DNA from: Floccularia luteovirens
Taxonomy: Eukaryota > Basidiomycota > Agaricomycetes > Agaricales > Squamanitaceae
Direction: 5' to 3'
DNA: 64,000 nt
Assembly: GCA_009739215.1 (NCBI GenBank)
Contig: VSJF01000007.1
Coordinates: 1,054,001-1,118,000, forward strand
The translations under genes and the position numbers were made by a program. Every line of letters starts with the position of its first letter. Position 1 is the stretch's first letter. Positions 26,503 through 38,569 of this stretch are shown one piece after another. Under the pieces are notes generated by a model. It was not told where the DNA came from, ran no database searches, and saw nothing but the letters and a program-made list of their open reading frames with translations.

Positions 26503-26852
26503 GGAGAATTCGAGATGAAGAATATGGGTCGGACGATAACATTGGGTCTTGGTAGACCTTTATGTGAGTATTAAGCTATGTAGCTTGCTCGATCTAATGA
26601 GTCCCAAGCATTCAAGAATACAGAGTGTTGACAGCACATCTTCTAGTAACTGTTATTCACGATGACTTCAATTCATACGGCGACGGATCTATACTGAACT
26701 GGTATTAAAAATATCTTCCCACATGTTTATGTAATAAACACTTATAACTTCCATCGTACGATCATTGGCTGCAAAGTAGAATGATAAAATTTAGTCCGTC
26801 GTTTATTTAAAACACAAGAACGTTTGGGCAATTGGCTTGTCTTCAGACTTCC
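26503..26852. other. Divergent intergenic region
   Basis: 350 bp between the hypothetical gene (leftward) and the sterol reductase (rightward). AT-rich around 26690-26810; no gene seen. Confidence 0.45.
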
Positions 26853-28492
26853 ATGATGGGTTCCAAGAAGGTTATCAACAAACCAGAGCTCAACCCACGA
26901 ACAACAACTTATGAATTCCTCGGCCCGCCTGGCGCTTTAGTGATAACTTTTGGAGTCCCTTTTGTGACTTACCTGTTATATTTCGGATGCTCGGAGGAAA
27001 CTGGTGGCTGTCCCCCGTCCTTCAAAGGCTTTGACGACATTCTCGTCGCCATCTCTAATCCTACTTGGTGGAAGAGCTTATGGGATACTCAGGCTACCTT
27101 GATATACTTGGCCTGGTATGTTTTCTGTGTCGTATCGTGGGCAATCATTCCTGCAGATCGCGTTGAGGGCACCACTATGCGTAATGGAGAGAAGAAACAA
27201 TACAAGATCAATGGCATGTTTTCTCATTAATGTGCTATTCCCATGATTCTCAATACATCCATTCTAGCGTTCTCCACTTTCCTACTTGCTCTAGGAATCA
27301 CTTCCGGGATTATTTATCGCTATGGGCCCGAGTCGTTCACATTTCTATACACGAGATGGGTTGGCTTTATCACAGCTTCGGTGCTGATGTCGTTTGTCCA
27401 AGCCATTTACTGTTACGCAGCTTCATTCCAGAACGGAAAACTTTTGGCTTTGGGTGGCAATTCGGGAAATTTCATATATGACGTATTTACAACTTTTTCA
27501 CACTCTATTTCTCTCTTCCTGACACTCCTCTAGTTTTACATTGGCAGAGATTTGAACCCATCCATTGGATCATTTGATATCAAGTCGTTCAATGAATTAA
27601 GGCCTGGCCTTATCCTTTGGGTGCTAATCAATATTAGTATGGCTTGTGAACAAGCAACTCGCCGTGGCGGTCTCCAAAATATTACAGATTCGATGTGGCT
27701 GATCCTTGCATTCCAAACATGGTATGTTGCTGACGGACTTTACAATGAAGTAAGTAATGAATAGTCCGTTGTGACTGGAATTCTTACCATCCATTCCTAG
27801 CCTGCCCTGTTTACTACAATGGATATCACGACAGATGGTTTCGGATTTATGCTTGCTGTAGGCGACTTGACATGGGTGCCTTTTGTCTACTCACTTCAAG
27901 CTCGCTACCTTGCTTTTAATCCTATCGAACTTGGCCCAGTCAATACTGCGCTCATATTCCTTACCAACTGCACCGGGTACTACATTTTCAGGAGTTCAAA
28001 TGGCGAAAAAAATGACTTCCGTAATGGCAAAAACCCGAAAAGTAAGGAAACATTAGAACCTATTGCACTACATATCTGACGATATTAAAACAAGATTTGA
28101 AGTATCTCACAACAGCAAGAGGATCGAAGCTTTTGATATCTGGGTGGTGGGGACTTTCTCAACACCCCAACTATTTGTAGGTTCTGCTTTAATGCCACAG
28201 CAGTATAGCTAATGTCGTTAAATTGTAGTGGTGATTTGATAATGGCCCTTGCTTGGTCCTTGCCCACCGGATTCGACACCATCATTACATGCTTCTATGT
28301 TATCTACTTTGCGTTGCTGCTGATGCACCGACAGCGAAGGGATGATCATTTTTGTCATCTAAAGTGCGACTCATTTTCTTTTTTGTATACATCACAGATA
28401 ACTAACTACCTCTTTCGCACCTCAGATATGGACAGGATTGGGTCAAGTATAAGTCGATAGTTCCATACCGGATTATCCCATACATATATTAG
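26853..28492 (+). CDS. ERG24: Delta(14)-sterol reductase (ERG24 / lamin-B-receptor family)
   Basis: Seven exons (26853-27213, 27268-27482, 27534-27749, 27801-28041, 28095-28176, 28229-28363, 28426-28492) give 438 residues with about eight or nine transmembrane helices. Family markers: [12 protein letters not shown] at the N-terminus, [24 protein letters not shown], the long NADPH-site region [17 protein letters not shown], and the ERG4/ERG24 signature [11 protein letters not shown] with the C-terminal YGQDWVKY...YRIIPYIY. The enzyme reduces the C14=C15 bond of sterol intermediates in the ER. Intron 27214-27267 starts with GC (GCATGT); it is needed to give NAFSTF. Distinguishing ERG24 from ERG4 rests on the N-terminal and [10 protein letters not shown] text. 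Confidence 0.93.
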
Positions 28493-28992
28493 TGAACCTA
28501 TCACCAAATAAATAAAAATTGACTATGTAACAAGTCAAATATTAATAAATAGATAATTCTCATATATAACTACTTAAGCACTTATTCTTTGACATGAGTA
28601 AGTTTTCGGCAAGCAGGTGCATAGCCTCCCGTTAAAGACGGCAAGAACGGGAACCCAACATCGACAACGAGCTGCAATGTACGTATATCAAAAGTCCTTT
28701 TTTTGGTGAGCACCGCCCAGCGACAACTTTAGGACAATGCTGTGTGATGGCTCAAGGGTCCATGGTTTCGAGAAAATGTTGACAAAGTGCGTGTAACTGG
28801 GTAAAACCATGATGCAAACATATTTCTTGCCTTATTTGGTCCTTCGACTTCTCCTGCAACACGATGATATTAGCACAGCCATTTACAGCTTTTGAGTCAC
28901 AAGAAGAATATATAACTTGGTGGGACAAGTCGTCAAATTCATACCAAGTCATTTGAACTGCCCCTGGTCCGTATCAAGTCACCATCTCCTCC
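28493..28992. other. Intergenic, 500 bp
   Basis: Between tandem genes. AT-rich to 28580. A 201-bp minus-strand frame (28752-28952) has no motif. Nothing else seen. Confidence 0.45.
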
Positions 28993-30401
28993 ATGAACGG
29001 AAACGATAATTTCAACATCTTCATCGTAGGCCCAGATAGTCCTCCTTCTGGAAACACTGAGTGAGCTTTTTATGCATAATATTGCTCGAATTGCGGCCTG
29101 AGTCCATTACGAATAGTTCTTCCATTGATGGAACCATTCCCATAGCTGATCCTTCTGTATACCATCCAGATTTAATAAGGGATCCTTACGATAATTGTGA
29201 GCAGCACTTCTATAACTTCAACAGTCACATTTCATCTGATAATGCATAAGCCCTCTTTGCGTCTTCCGCTCGTCCATACTTGAACATAAATCCCGTAGAT
29301 CCATATACTTATCATGACGGCTCAGATGGCACCTCTCCATCTCCTTACACCTCACCGGGAAACTACTCTCCATCCTCCCCTGGCACTCTCAACGATATGG
29401 CCCAATCCTTCGATAATATCAATCTTGATGAAGGTTATACTCAGCTAGAATACATACGCTTAGCAGAGGAATCTCATTTGCAGATTTCTGTCGATACGGA
29501 AGAACAAGACTTGGACGTTTTTTTTTCATCCCTCTTAGCAGACACCGATTCAAGTGATGTTTCGCAAGACAACATGCTCACAAGTGCTGACATCGGATCG
29601 TTTGTTCCGACAGATCAAGGCTTTGAAAACCACTACTCGCATGAGAACGTCCAGCCGCTTTCTCGAGCTCATATTCGTTCAAATTCAGATACACAGCTAC
29701 CTTTACCAGGTGACTACAGTCAAATCTCTGTTGTAACACCAGATATCGCATCATCGGACACGATTCGCCAGTCAAACTTTCCTACTCCTTCTGTAAGGCA
29801 GCGCGGTCGCTCCGTCGGGAGCTCTACGGAAAGCATATGCCTTCGTGGTTCCCGCGAAGGGCGGAGTATGCCAAGGAGAAGTAGTCCCTACCCCCAACCA
29901 CAAGAGGTGCAGGGAACAAATTCTGATTCTACAGGACATCTAGCTGTACCGGATCAAAGCGCAGGAAAACTCATGCGAAGACATAGTTTTGCTCAGGAAT
30001 ACTGCTTCGCGCAAGCAACCCATGTAGCTCCACCTGTCTCCGACTACTCCGAATCATCGAGTGGTACTCTATCTCGTAGTAATTCGGCTAGAAGTGTAGC
30101 TTCCGAAGCAGGCATCAGAGCAAGTGAAGCGCGTAGGAGGAAAGAAGCCATCTTCGAATGCGAACATTGTGGTCGCAGGTTAACGACAAACCACAACCTG
30201 AAGAGTACGTAGTATAATAATATCTACTACCGCGCTGCTGATTCTCCTATTGCAGATCATGTTAACGCTCATTTCAATATTAAACAATATCAGTGCCACC
30301 GTTGTGGCAAGAAATTTACGACCCAGAGTGTTCATGCTCGACATCTGAAGACCTGCAAGGCCTCAGAACCCTCCAGCGGCTCTTCAGGCTCCAGTGTGTA
30401 A
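28993..30401 (+). CDS. C2H2 zinc-finger transcription factor
   Basis: Four exons (28993-29060, 29117-29196, 29251-30204, 30256-30401) give 415 residues. The N-terminal 300 residues are Ser/Pro/Asp-rich with acidic patches such as DTEEQDLDVFF, suited to activation. Two adjacent fingers lie at the C-terminus: FECEHCGRRLTTNHNLKNH then YQCHRCGKKFTTQSVHARHL, the second ending in Cys (C2HC). The last exon junction splits the first finger. The predicted stop TAA overlaps a GTAAGT donor, so the true C-terminus may instead be spliced to sequence near 30457. DNA target and pathway are unknown. Confidence 0.8.
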
Positions 30402-30874
30402 GTTCCGCTTGACATCTATCCACGTTTGAGATAGGACCAACAATGCTTTTAACAGTTCGGAGTGCCAATGATTGTGTCTCACAATCAAGAGGCATGGTTG
30501 GACGTATGAAAATTATTATACCCCAACAATGGCTCGACTATACCCATTCATAGATACCCCACGCAACAAGCAATAATGAAATCTCTTAGCGTGAATAATA
30601 ATATTTTTCTGGAATACCCATAGCATTATTTCGTTTTTGTGCATTTATTCGTTTTATAGTAGCAGAGTAAACATCTTACCAGCAGTCAAGACGACATCCT
30701 TCCTTTGTTTTTTAAGTATGTACCGCCTTTTTCCCCCACTGCATTTGTGATACCCGACCTTAGATCAATTGTGCTTTCTTATGTAATTACCTGGTAGAAT
30801 CTTAATATTATCCACTTTTAAACAATCCTGCGACATTGGTTGACCTGATCTTTCTTATGTAGCACTCCGAACTC
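30402..30874. other. Intergenic
   Basis: 473 bp between tandem genes, AT-rich, with the possible alternative last exon of the zinc-finger gene near 30457-30510. No other gene seen. Confidence 0.4.
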
Positions 30875-33800
30875 ATGTCAGCAAGAAAGAGAAGAAAAAT
30901 GGCCTCGGAAGAACCAGAGTCAAACGTTCAGGATCGACCATACCATATTCGTGATATCGCTGCAGAGATAAACCTTGAAATAGCTCTGAAGCGGCGGGAA
31001 GTGGAAAAGTTACAATCTCGCATTGAATGGGCGCTATTATTGCAAGATTCGTTGCAAGCAGTATCTCGTGAGTTGGCCCTGCTTCAATCTTATATTTTTC
31101 TCTTCATGCGCATTGTTTTTAACAGACCACAACACAAACGTATCTGCACCATTCAAAGAATATGCTTTGGATACACTATCAACAGTAGAGGGTGCCACCA
31201 AAATCTCGCAGAATCAGTCAACTGCGATACCCGCTCAGGAACTCAAGCCGTATAGACCTCCTGTGAAATACAGACCTTCCCTTGTACGAAATCCGAAAAC
31301 AGCGTTTCTTTATATTCACTCCGAATCTTTGGATTTCTCTCGCAGTGGAGATTCAAATCAAGTCTATCTACTCAAATGTCCTGTGTGTTCGCGCACGACA
31401 TTCACATCTTTGCAAGGTCTCTTAAACCATGCTCGTATTTCCCATGGTCTAGAGTGGGGTACTCACGAGGAATGTGTGAGGTCATGCGCGGTACCAGACC
31501 ATACCCTTGATTTTACAAATGGAATTGAAGTGGGCATAGCATCGGGTGGCATATTGCCAGGATTAAGAAGCCTGTTTCAAATGGCTGTGAAAGCTAATCC
31601 TGGAGAAAATGTTGGCTTAGAACAGCTGGATAACGAACACAGCACTACTCTTTTGACCCACACCCTTGGGTTTCATGAAGACACGCCTGCATTAGCACCA
31701 TTCTTGGGAAAACCCCTCCCAGAGAGGAAAATCAGAACCTGGGACGAGGAAGAGGATGTGCAAATAGACCTCGAAGAGGAAGGAAGACCTTCAAGTAATT
31801 CGACCTTGGAAAAGCCATCAAGGCGGATGTGGCGGATGCACTATGCTCATCGAAAACCGATTCAACAGGATAATCTCACACCTGACGATCTTCAACTGGA
31901 TTCAGTTTCAGTTCATCCGGAAAAGGAGGAAAGTCCGACAATGCACAGTCATGGTCATGAACGAAAACAAAAACTTCCGGTGGTACCTGGTGTCCACGTA
32001 CAAGAGAATGCTGATCAGGTCCCAGCCGCAGTACAAGGAAGTAGATTCCATTTTGCAGCTCGTATCGTTGTGACAGATCGTAGCTTATGGGTTCCACCTG
32101 GTCAGTTATATCTCTCTTGATTACTTCTGTCCATTTATAATCAAGAGCATTTTATGGATTATCAGTGTTCATGATAATTTTACAACGCCTGCTTTCAAGC
32201 AACATCTCATCTAGTGGAGGTTTTCTGACGCAGTTTTTTTATGCAGACGAACGTGTTGACTTTCCGAATGATCACACACACAAGTGGATGATCTCAGTGT
32301 TATCACCCTCCTATGTACGTAGATCATATCCATCACAACACTAAAATACTTATTGCCCTTTTTCTTGTAGTCCCATCACATTACATCGATTCTAGACCGC
32401 TTTCATGTTACCCCCCTTGTTGATGGTGACCAACTAGTGCCAATAAGCGCATTCAACCCACCTTATGTTGTGGTGGGAACAACAAATCGACCCTTTTTAG
32501 CAAAGCTAGAACTTCTATTCAACAAGATCTCAGGTTTTGGTGAGACAGAATTCGTAGTAGGCGGGGATAACTTTCAAACAGTCACTTTGGAGCATTGGGT
32601 CGACGTGCGTCAACTCCGTTGTAATAAATGAAAATCATCATTAATCCACACTCAGTTGGATCATGTAGGATCCCTCAAAGTTGTTCCTGGTGCAGAACAA
32701 GTGTTCGATGTTGAATTGGATAGACGAACGGAAATGAGACCTGCCAGGTCAGACTATACCCCATATGGTTCAAAGGCCTTATGGGACCTAAAGCGCGGAG
32801 AATCTGAAACTTCACGATCTTCACCTTCAAATGACGAAACAAAACGTACAAGTCAGGAAATTCCTCGTAAGTCATGCTTAATCGTACACAATCCTTTATT
32901 CAATAATATACTAGGGCACGAGCAGCTTTTGTCAAAGCTTGTGAAAAATTTTCCTTTAACTTTGAAAGGTGAGCCAAGTGAGCCACAAATTTACATTTAC
33001 TGATTAAGATTTAGACACGAAAGGCCAAAAACAGATGAATTATTCTGTGCCCTATCATTTAGCATCAAACCCTGCTCAACTAGAAAGTTTCGTTCCAGGA
33101 AGAAGAAAAGCAGTCGAGGTCAGTGGATTCTCGATCCTATCATTTTTTGGCATACCTTATTGTTGTTTCAGTGGGGTCGTGCAAGAGCACTCAGAGATGC
33201 GTATACGCTGGCAACCGAGGATACTACATCAGATATTCTTTTGCAAACTGGGGACGTATATGATTGGCTGGTAGAGAACGGATACTTTCCCCATATTTCG
33301 TCATCGGGCAAAGAAAAGCCCAAGGGATCCAAAGGAGATCTTATTCTGGAAGATACTGATGTCCTAGAGCATGATAAATGGTGTCGCATATGTGGTCAAA
33401 TATATGGGATCCATACTGCATTCGCCGGGGCCCTGAAACAGGAAATACCCTCGAACGAGCGCACAAATTTTACGAGGGATGAAATTGCACCTTGTCAAAT
33501 AGCACCTCAGATGCATTTTGCAACTAGGTTTCCCTTGATGAACGTCCTCTCACCGTCTGGTGAATTTGGAGAAACAAAGAGTGCACCATTTACTCTCGCA
33601 CCGGAATTATTGTTGGCTGCATCCGATCCACACCTCACACTAGGAATTCATGATGTAATTAGGACCCTCGACTTGCCTTCATTTAAATCGATTCACAATT
33701 CTGGTGTCATGTCACCTATATCGGCTTTCCCTGTTGACCTCGTTGGAAATGATCGAAAAGCCATAGAAGAGAATCTCGCTCCATACGCCCTACTTGCTTT

Positions 33801-34089
33801 AGCAACTAGAAGTTTCATTCGCCATCTTGTTGTCGCAGGACTGGAAGCTGCCAAAACTAATAAAGATACTCTTAGAGAGATGGCTCGGTTAGGGCGTCAT
33901 AAAAGTTCAAAACGGGTTGATTTTTCTACGATGAGCGTTTTGACTCCAAGACATATTATTTGGGGTGTTTCAACTCCTACAGTTAGACAACCTCCGGAGC
34001 GCCAAACTATTTCATGGTGCCTTGGGAGGTTAGGAACCGTGATTAATTTTGAAAGTAGTGACGGAGTTCAGACCAAGGTTGAGCAATAG
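30875..34089 (+). CDS. YEATS-domain protein (YEATS2-like), with C2H2-like motif
   Basis: Eight exons (30875-31067, 31126-32100, 32247-32314, 32371-32604, 32656-32866, 32915-32968, 33015-33118, 33172-34089) give 918 residues. The N-terminus is basic and helical. Around residue 147-170 a Cys/His pair set, CPVC followed by LLNHARISH, looks like a C2H2 finger. The YEATS domain starts near residue 370: FHFAARIVVTDRSLWVP, HTHKWMISV, FHVTPLVDGDQL, PPYVVVGTTNRPFLAKLEL, and TLEHWVDLDHVGS. YEATS domains bind acylated histone lysines. The C-terminal 300 residues include a second pair motif CRICG and helical sequence. The size and layout suggest a YEATS2-type chromatin-complex subunit rather than Yaf9; that is inference. 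Confidence 0.85.
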
Positions 34090-34698
34090 ATGATCGGTTG
34101 CACCATGGTGAGTACACACAACTGAGGAGTTGTCCTTTGTTATTTAATCAGTGTACGAGTAGCATCATCCAATCATCACAGAGCCCAGGACTTGTGTTGG
34201 GTATCTTTCCTTGAGATAATTTATCAACAGTGACGTTATCTTGCCCAGGACTATTTTCGGCTTAACGAGACAAGTATATCTCAATCCTGCAACGTCGTGG
34301 TAGATTTGGCATTTGGATGTGCAAACGTTTGTTTTGTCTCTTTACGCAAGCTTGACCTTTGAACCTCTCAAATCAATAACTCGTCCACGTTTGAACGATA
34401 CGATTGCCGAACTCTGGGTTTTGGCTTTTATCAGGGGAATGGAAATAGATTTAGTAGCTTCTAGTGCAAGGTGTAGAGATAGCTTAGAATTGAGAATCAA
34501 CTAAAGATTGATGTATGAGAATAGTTGCGGACACAGCCACTTCGTCACATCACGCAAAACTTCTTCAGTTTAACCAATTTCGCCACTTTCTTTTCTCCGT
34601 TTCTTTCTTGCTAGCAACGACCCCACCACGCTCGCCAGCGACGAGCTTAATCTTTAACATTACCCGTCGAGGCTATCTGTGTCCAACAAAAGGGTCTT
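34090..34698. other. Intergenic
   Basis: 609 bp. One short plus-strand frame (34313-34504) lacks support. The end is pyrimidine-rich upstream of the next start. Confidence 0.4.
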
Positions 34699-35932
34699 AT
34701 GAGGAAACATACCCCACTCATTATCACTTGCCTGCTAGCTGTTGCTGTCACTCATGCCTCTGGCGCTTTCATTGTCCCTCGCCAAACACCTGGGACGGCG
34801 GCATCTCAGACCACCATACTACACACAACCACTACAAACACTCAGACTACAGTAGCTACCTCAGCCCCAGCGACTCCATCCACCACACCCACCACTTCAA
34901 CCTCTGGCACTCCAACGCAAGCTACCAGTGCTACCACTTCGGCTCCTGCATCCCAACCAACATCTACGCCCAGCAGCGAAGCACCTTACATCGACAACAC
35001 CCCCAACGTCGGTTGCTACGTCTCAGCCACCGACATCTGTTGATCAAGCACCTATCGTAACGCAGTCAGAGTTCACGACAATAAATTCAGCCGGGGAAGC
35101 CATAACAGTCACAGAGACTAGTACCATATCAACTACGTCTAGCGCGCCATCTGCCTCTGCCACAAATGCTGATGATAATTCTGGTGGTGGGAGCAGTGGC
35201 CTGGGCACAGGTTCAATAATAGGAATGTCTGTGGCGGGTGGCATAGCACTGATCGGCATCATTGCATTTTTGATTTGGAAATTTACGAGGAAAGGCTTTT
35301 CTGAGTTTGACGACAGTATGTATATTTCTCAGTATTTGCCCGATGGAGAGTCTTACAGGAAAATTTTAGACGAGGCAATCAAATGGCCTGAGCTTAACTC
35401 GCATGGAGGCAATGTGGACTCGCACCCATTACCAGTGCATAACACCGGTCGGGCTGGCTTCGAGACCGGTTCAGAAGTATCCCTTTCGCGCCCTAATTCA
35501 ATATCTAACTACTCGACTCCCGACCTTCCTGGAGGACCACAAGATCCATATGCTGTTCCTCCCCTCCCACACTTGAACCCCAACCAACCGTATCGTGATG
35601 ATCCAACAGCAAACACTGGATTCTATGACCCATACCGCGGACCTATTCCTGGAACCATTGAGAATGGAACTGGAGGTGAATGGACTGGCGAGGCTATTCC
35701 AATGACACAAATGAACCCAGCCAATGCCGGAAGGGCTAGTCCAGGACCACAAGCAATGTATGATACTGGTCGTAGAAGCCCAGGACCTCAAACAGCATAC
35801 GGAGGTAGATCCTCCCCTGGTCCACAGGTAGCCTATGGAGGTCGGAATTCACCAGGACCCCAGGTGGCTTATGGAGGTGGCAGGAACTCACCAGGACCAC
35901 AACTGACTTATAATCCTTACGAAGCGAGATAA
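34699..35932 (+). CDS. Mucin-like single-pass membrane protein; frame change unresolved
   Basis: The first frame starts MRKHTPLIITCLLAVAVTHA, a signal peptide, followed by a Ser/Thr/Pro/Ala-rich ectodomain. It stops at 35043. A second frame, open from before 34928 to 35932, continues the same composition, then has a Gly-rich patch, a transmembrane helix (SIIGMSVAGGIALIGIIAFL) and a basic stop-transfer WKFTRKGF. The cytosolic tail ends with about five copies of an SPGPQxAYGG-type repeat (about 35735-35920). The two halves must join by a short intron or an indel; a 34852-34981 intron would fit phase but removes Thr-rich text. It resembles WSC/Mid2-like wall-stress sensors in layout only. Family unknown. 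Confidence 0.65.
35730..35925 (+). repeat. In-frame tandem repeat, SPGPQ/AYGG unit
   Basis: Five imperfect copies of a 13-15 codon unit encoding R-x-SPGPQ-x-AYGG at the C-terminal tail of the membrane protein. Neighbouring copies differ at third positions. Confidence 0.8.
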
Positions 35933-36541
35933 TCTAGTGGTAACAAGGAGAATTGTCAAGATATCCGTTTTTCATCATGGCATAGACAGTGTCACCAAAC
36001 TCATTTGTACCTCAACGGACAGACACAATATTCATCATGGACAGTTTGTCTATCACCCTATTATAGATTTGACGGCTTTAGGGAGTGTGTCGTATAGATA
36101 AGTAATAGCTCCATTCTGTTGTCTTTCGCAGACGATTTGCTTTTCTTGTCAATGCTTTGTCTTTTATATGAAAGAAGGATAGATAAGATATATATTTAAC
36201 AATACACTTAATAATTGAGAAACGAGAGAGGCGGTGTTTGCGCAGCTACAAAGTAGCAACGAAGCTGTACTTGTGTCGTTAATATACCGTTGACGTGCAG
36301 TGCAAAGCAAAGTGGCACGTGTTCCTAATAAGGTTGCTTGTCTGACATTGTCAGTGTCTCTCCGCTTATATCAAGTTACTCTGTATTCTCCATCTACATT
36401 TCTTGTACACTCCACTCACACAGTCAACGATTCGTCGTCGCTGTGCTCCCCAGATACAACCACCTACTCAATTTATAACATCGTACACAAGAGACACCTG
36501 CAGTTTCCGATCTCCACAGCTCCTCACATAATTCCTACATC
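35933..36541. other. Intergenic
   Basis: 609 bp between tandem genes; no gene seen. The last 150 bp are C/T-rich as in a promoter/5' UTR. Confidence 0.4.
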
Positions 36542-38185
36542 ATGTCCACAATAGATCGAATAACGGATATCTTTATGAAGGTTCTCCCAGCGAAATCCTC
36601 CAAACCACCAACTTCAATGTCTGGGGGGATAGGCAGTGGCCATGGAATGGTACCTTTGAAAGACGATGTGAGTCCCATTTTGTTCTGAATCTTTTTTTTT
36701 CTCGCTTCCTGTGTTCCAATACCCCATTTCCTATCCCACGCCCCACGCTTGCGTATTTGTTTGAATACTCTATTGGTCCTGCCATGGACTTTACTTCATT
36801 CTTTTACGTAATGTTGCTATGTTTCCTTTCAACACCCCACCATCCCATGGGTGATGAGAGCGAGGGGCAACTTGCTTTCTTACTCTTCATTCCATTACTA
36901 TGGGTGATATGGATATGGGTTCATCTTTGCTCTTCTCTCTGTTACAAATGGTAGGCTGATACGACGCGTCTTTTCTCGATCCGCAGATGATTGTATCAAA
37001 ACCTGCCATTATCTTTCACTCCTCACAAATATTCTTCAATTTTCTAGCAATGGCATGTTTTGCTAGCGTTGCAAGTTTCCAGGCAAAGTGGCATGTCGGT
37101 CCATGTATGTCGCGTCTTTTTAGCGAGTGGTTCACCCAGAAGTTGACTTTTGGATGTAGCAGGACTGTCAGGTTTTGCCATCTTTGTCTCGGTTTCTGGA
37201 ATATTTCTATCTTCGTTCATGCTTGCAGTACCTGTGATCTACGAGAAGTACGATAAATTTGTTCGGCTTGCACGCGCTCTCAAAGAGGTTCGTGTCGGGT
37301 TTATTCTCACGGGTACTGGTACTACCCTGAGTCTTCTAATTGCGTATGTTGGAATCTTTCTTTCGATGTTAGATTGTTGACATGTGCACCCCATTTTTAG
37401 GTTTATTGTTACAATCTCTGCCTGGACTCAACCCGGTTGTAAGAATGCCGATAATGATCCTCATAGCGAGGAACTAGGTGACGATTTCAAGAATGGACTT
37501 CCAAACTGGTGTAATACAAAAAAGGCAGCGGCTATTTTCTTCTGGCTCACATTCTGTAAGTGTTTTTGATATTACATGACAACCTGGTGTGAACCTTGCT
37601 TTTTCAAAAGGCTTCTGGGCTGCTTCATTCGTTCTGTTGACATTAGACTGGCGTTCCGGAAAGCTACATGCCCCCCGCGATCCCCCTTTCACTCGACCCC
37701 AACACATACAAGACGAAGAAGAAGGTGAAGAGGAAGAGTACATGTATATATCGCCTGCTCGCCAATCATCCGCTACTGCACATCCATCCACGAATTATGA
37801 CAATTCCAATGCAGCCAGTTCTCCATTCTCTGATAATAATCGCCTCAATATACTTCCGCCATCCAACACACATTCGCAACATATCGCAGCTGGACGTCCC
37901 AGTATCGATGCATACGGCGCATTCTCAGATCCAGCTCCTTCTGGTTTCAACACGTCGACACCTGGATATAACCCCGCTCCTGCAGGATATCCTATGAATT
38001 ATGCCAATGCCTCACCTGGCAGAGTGGATGTTGGGCCCCCCGTACTAGCTGAGCCAGATGTTGGACCAGTTGTGAGTCGCACAATGCAGTATGCCGATCC
38101 GTATGCTGCGGTAAGAGCTACTGTATCTGGCCAACCTCCATCAGGGACACCACCAAGTTATGAAGTATACCAAGGGTATCGATGA
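36542..38185 (+). CDS. MARVEL-type four-helix membrane protein
   Basis: Five exons (36542-36667, 36987-37104, 37160-37343, 37401-37555, 37611-38185) join in frame to 385 residues. Four hydrophobic helices are plain: FHSSQIFFNFLAMACFAS, GFAIFVSVSGIFLSSFML, GFILTGTGTTLSLLIAFI and FFWLTFCFWAASFVLL, with a Cys-containing loop (QPGCKN...NWCNT) between helices three and four. That is the MARVEL/Nce102-like layout; such proteins organise plasma-membrane domains such as eisosomes. An acidic run (EEEGEEEEY) and a Pro/Tyr/Ala-rich cytosolic tail of 190 residues follow. The first intron, 319 nt, is long for this window. Partner and exact role are unknown. Confidence 0.8.
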
Positions 38186-38569
38186 CTGGATTCATGAGAC
38201 TTTTTTAGTTGCACAGTTGGACGAATTTTTTATACAACTTGCCATCTTTATTTTATGTAGTACACTTGCTTTACGCCACTATTTTCCTGTCAGTTTCTGT
38301 CACGGTATATTCTGAGTAAATTAATGACACTAAGGAAAATGACCTTCAGGAAATGTATAATCGGACAATTAAAAAGTCGTTTTAGAAAAAGGACTACAAT
38401 CCGAGGAAAATTCTTGTCGTTATAAATTACATACAGAAATATATCTATAAAGATAAAACACTGAACGATTTAAACCAAGAATGAGAACTTGGTTAGATAG
38501 TTCGAGTAGGCGCCACAAGATATTTTACATTCGTGTTTCTCTGAATATCCGTCGTTGAGTTGGGTTTGT
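38186..38569. other. Intergenic, convergent 3' ends
   Basis: 384 bp, AT-rich, between two convergent genes. Nothing coding seen. Confidence 0.45.

Noticed and set aside
34313..34504. 63-codon plus-strand frame between the YEATS and mucin-like genes.
   Set aside because: No motif, no good start context, and no exon to join with.
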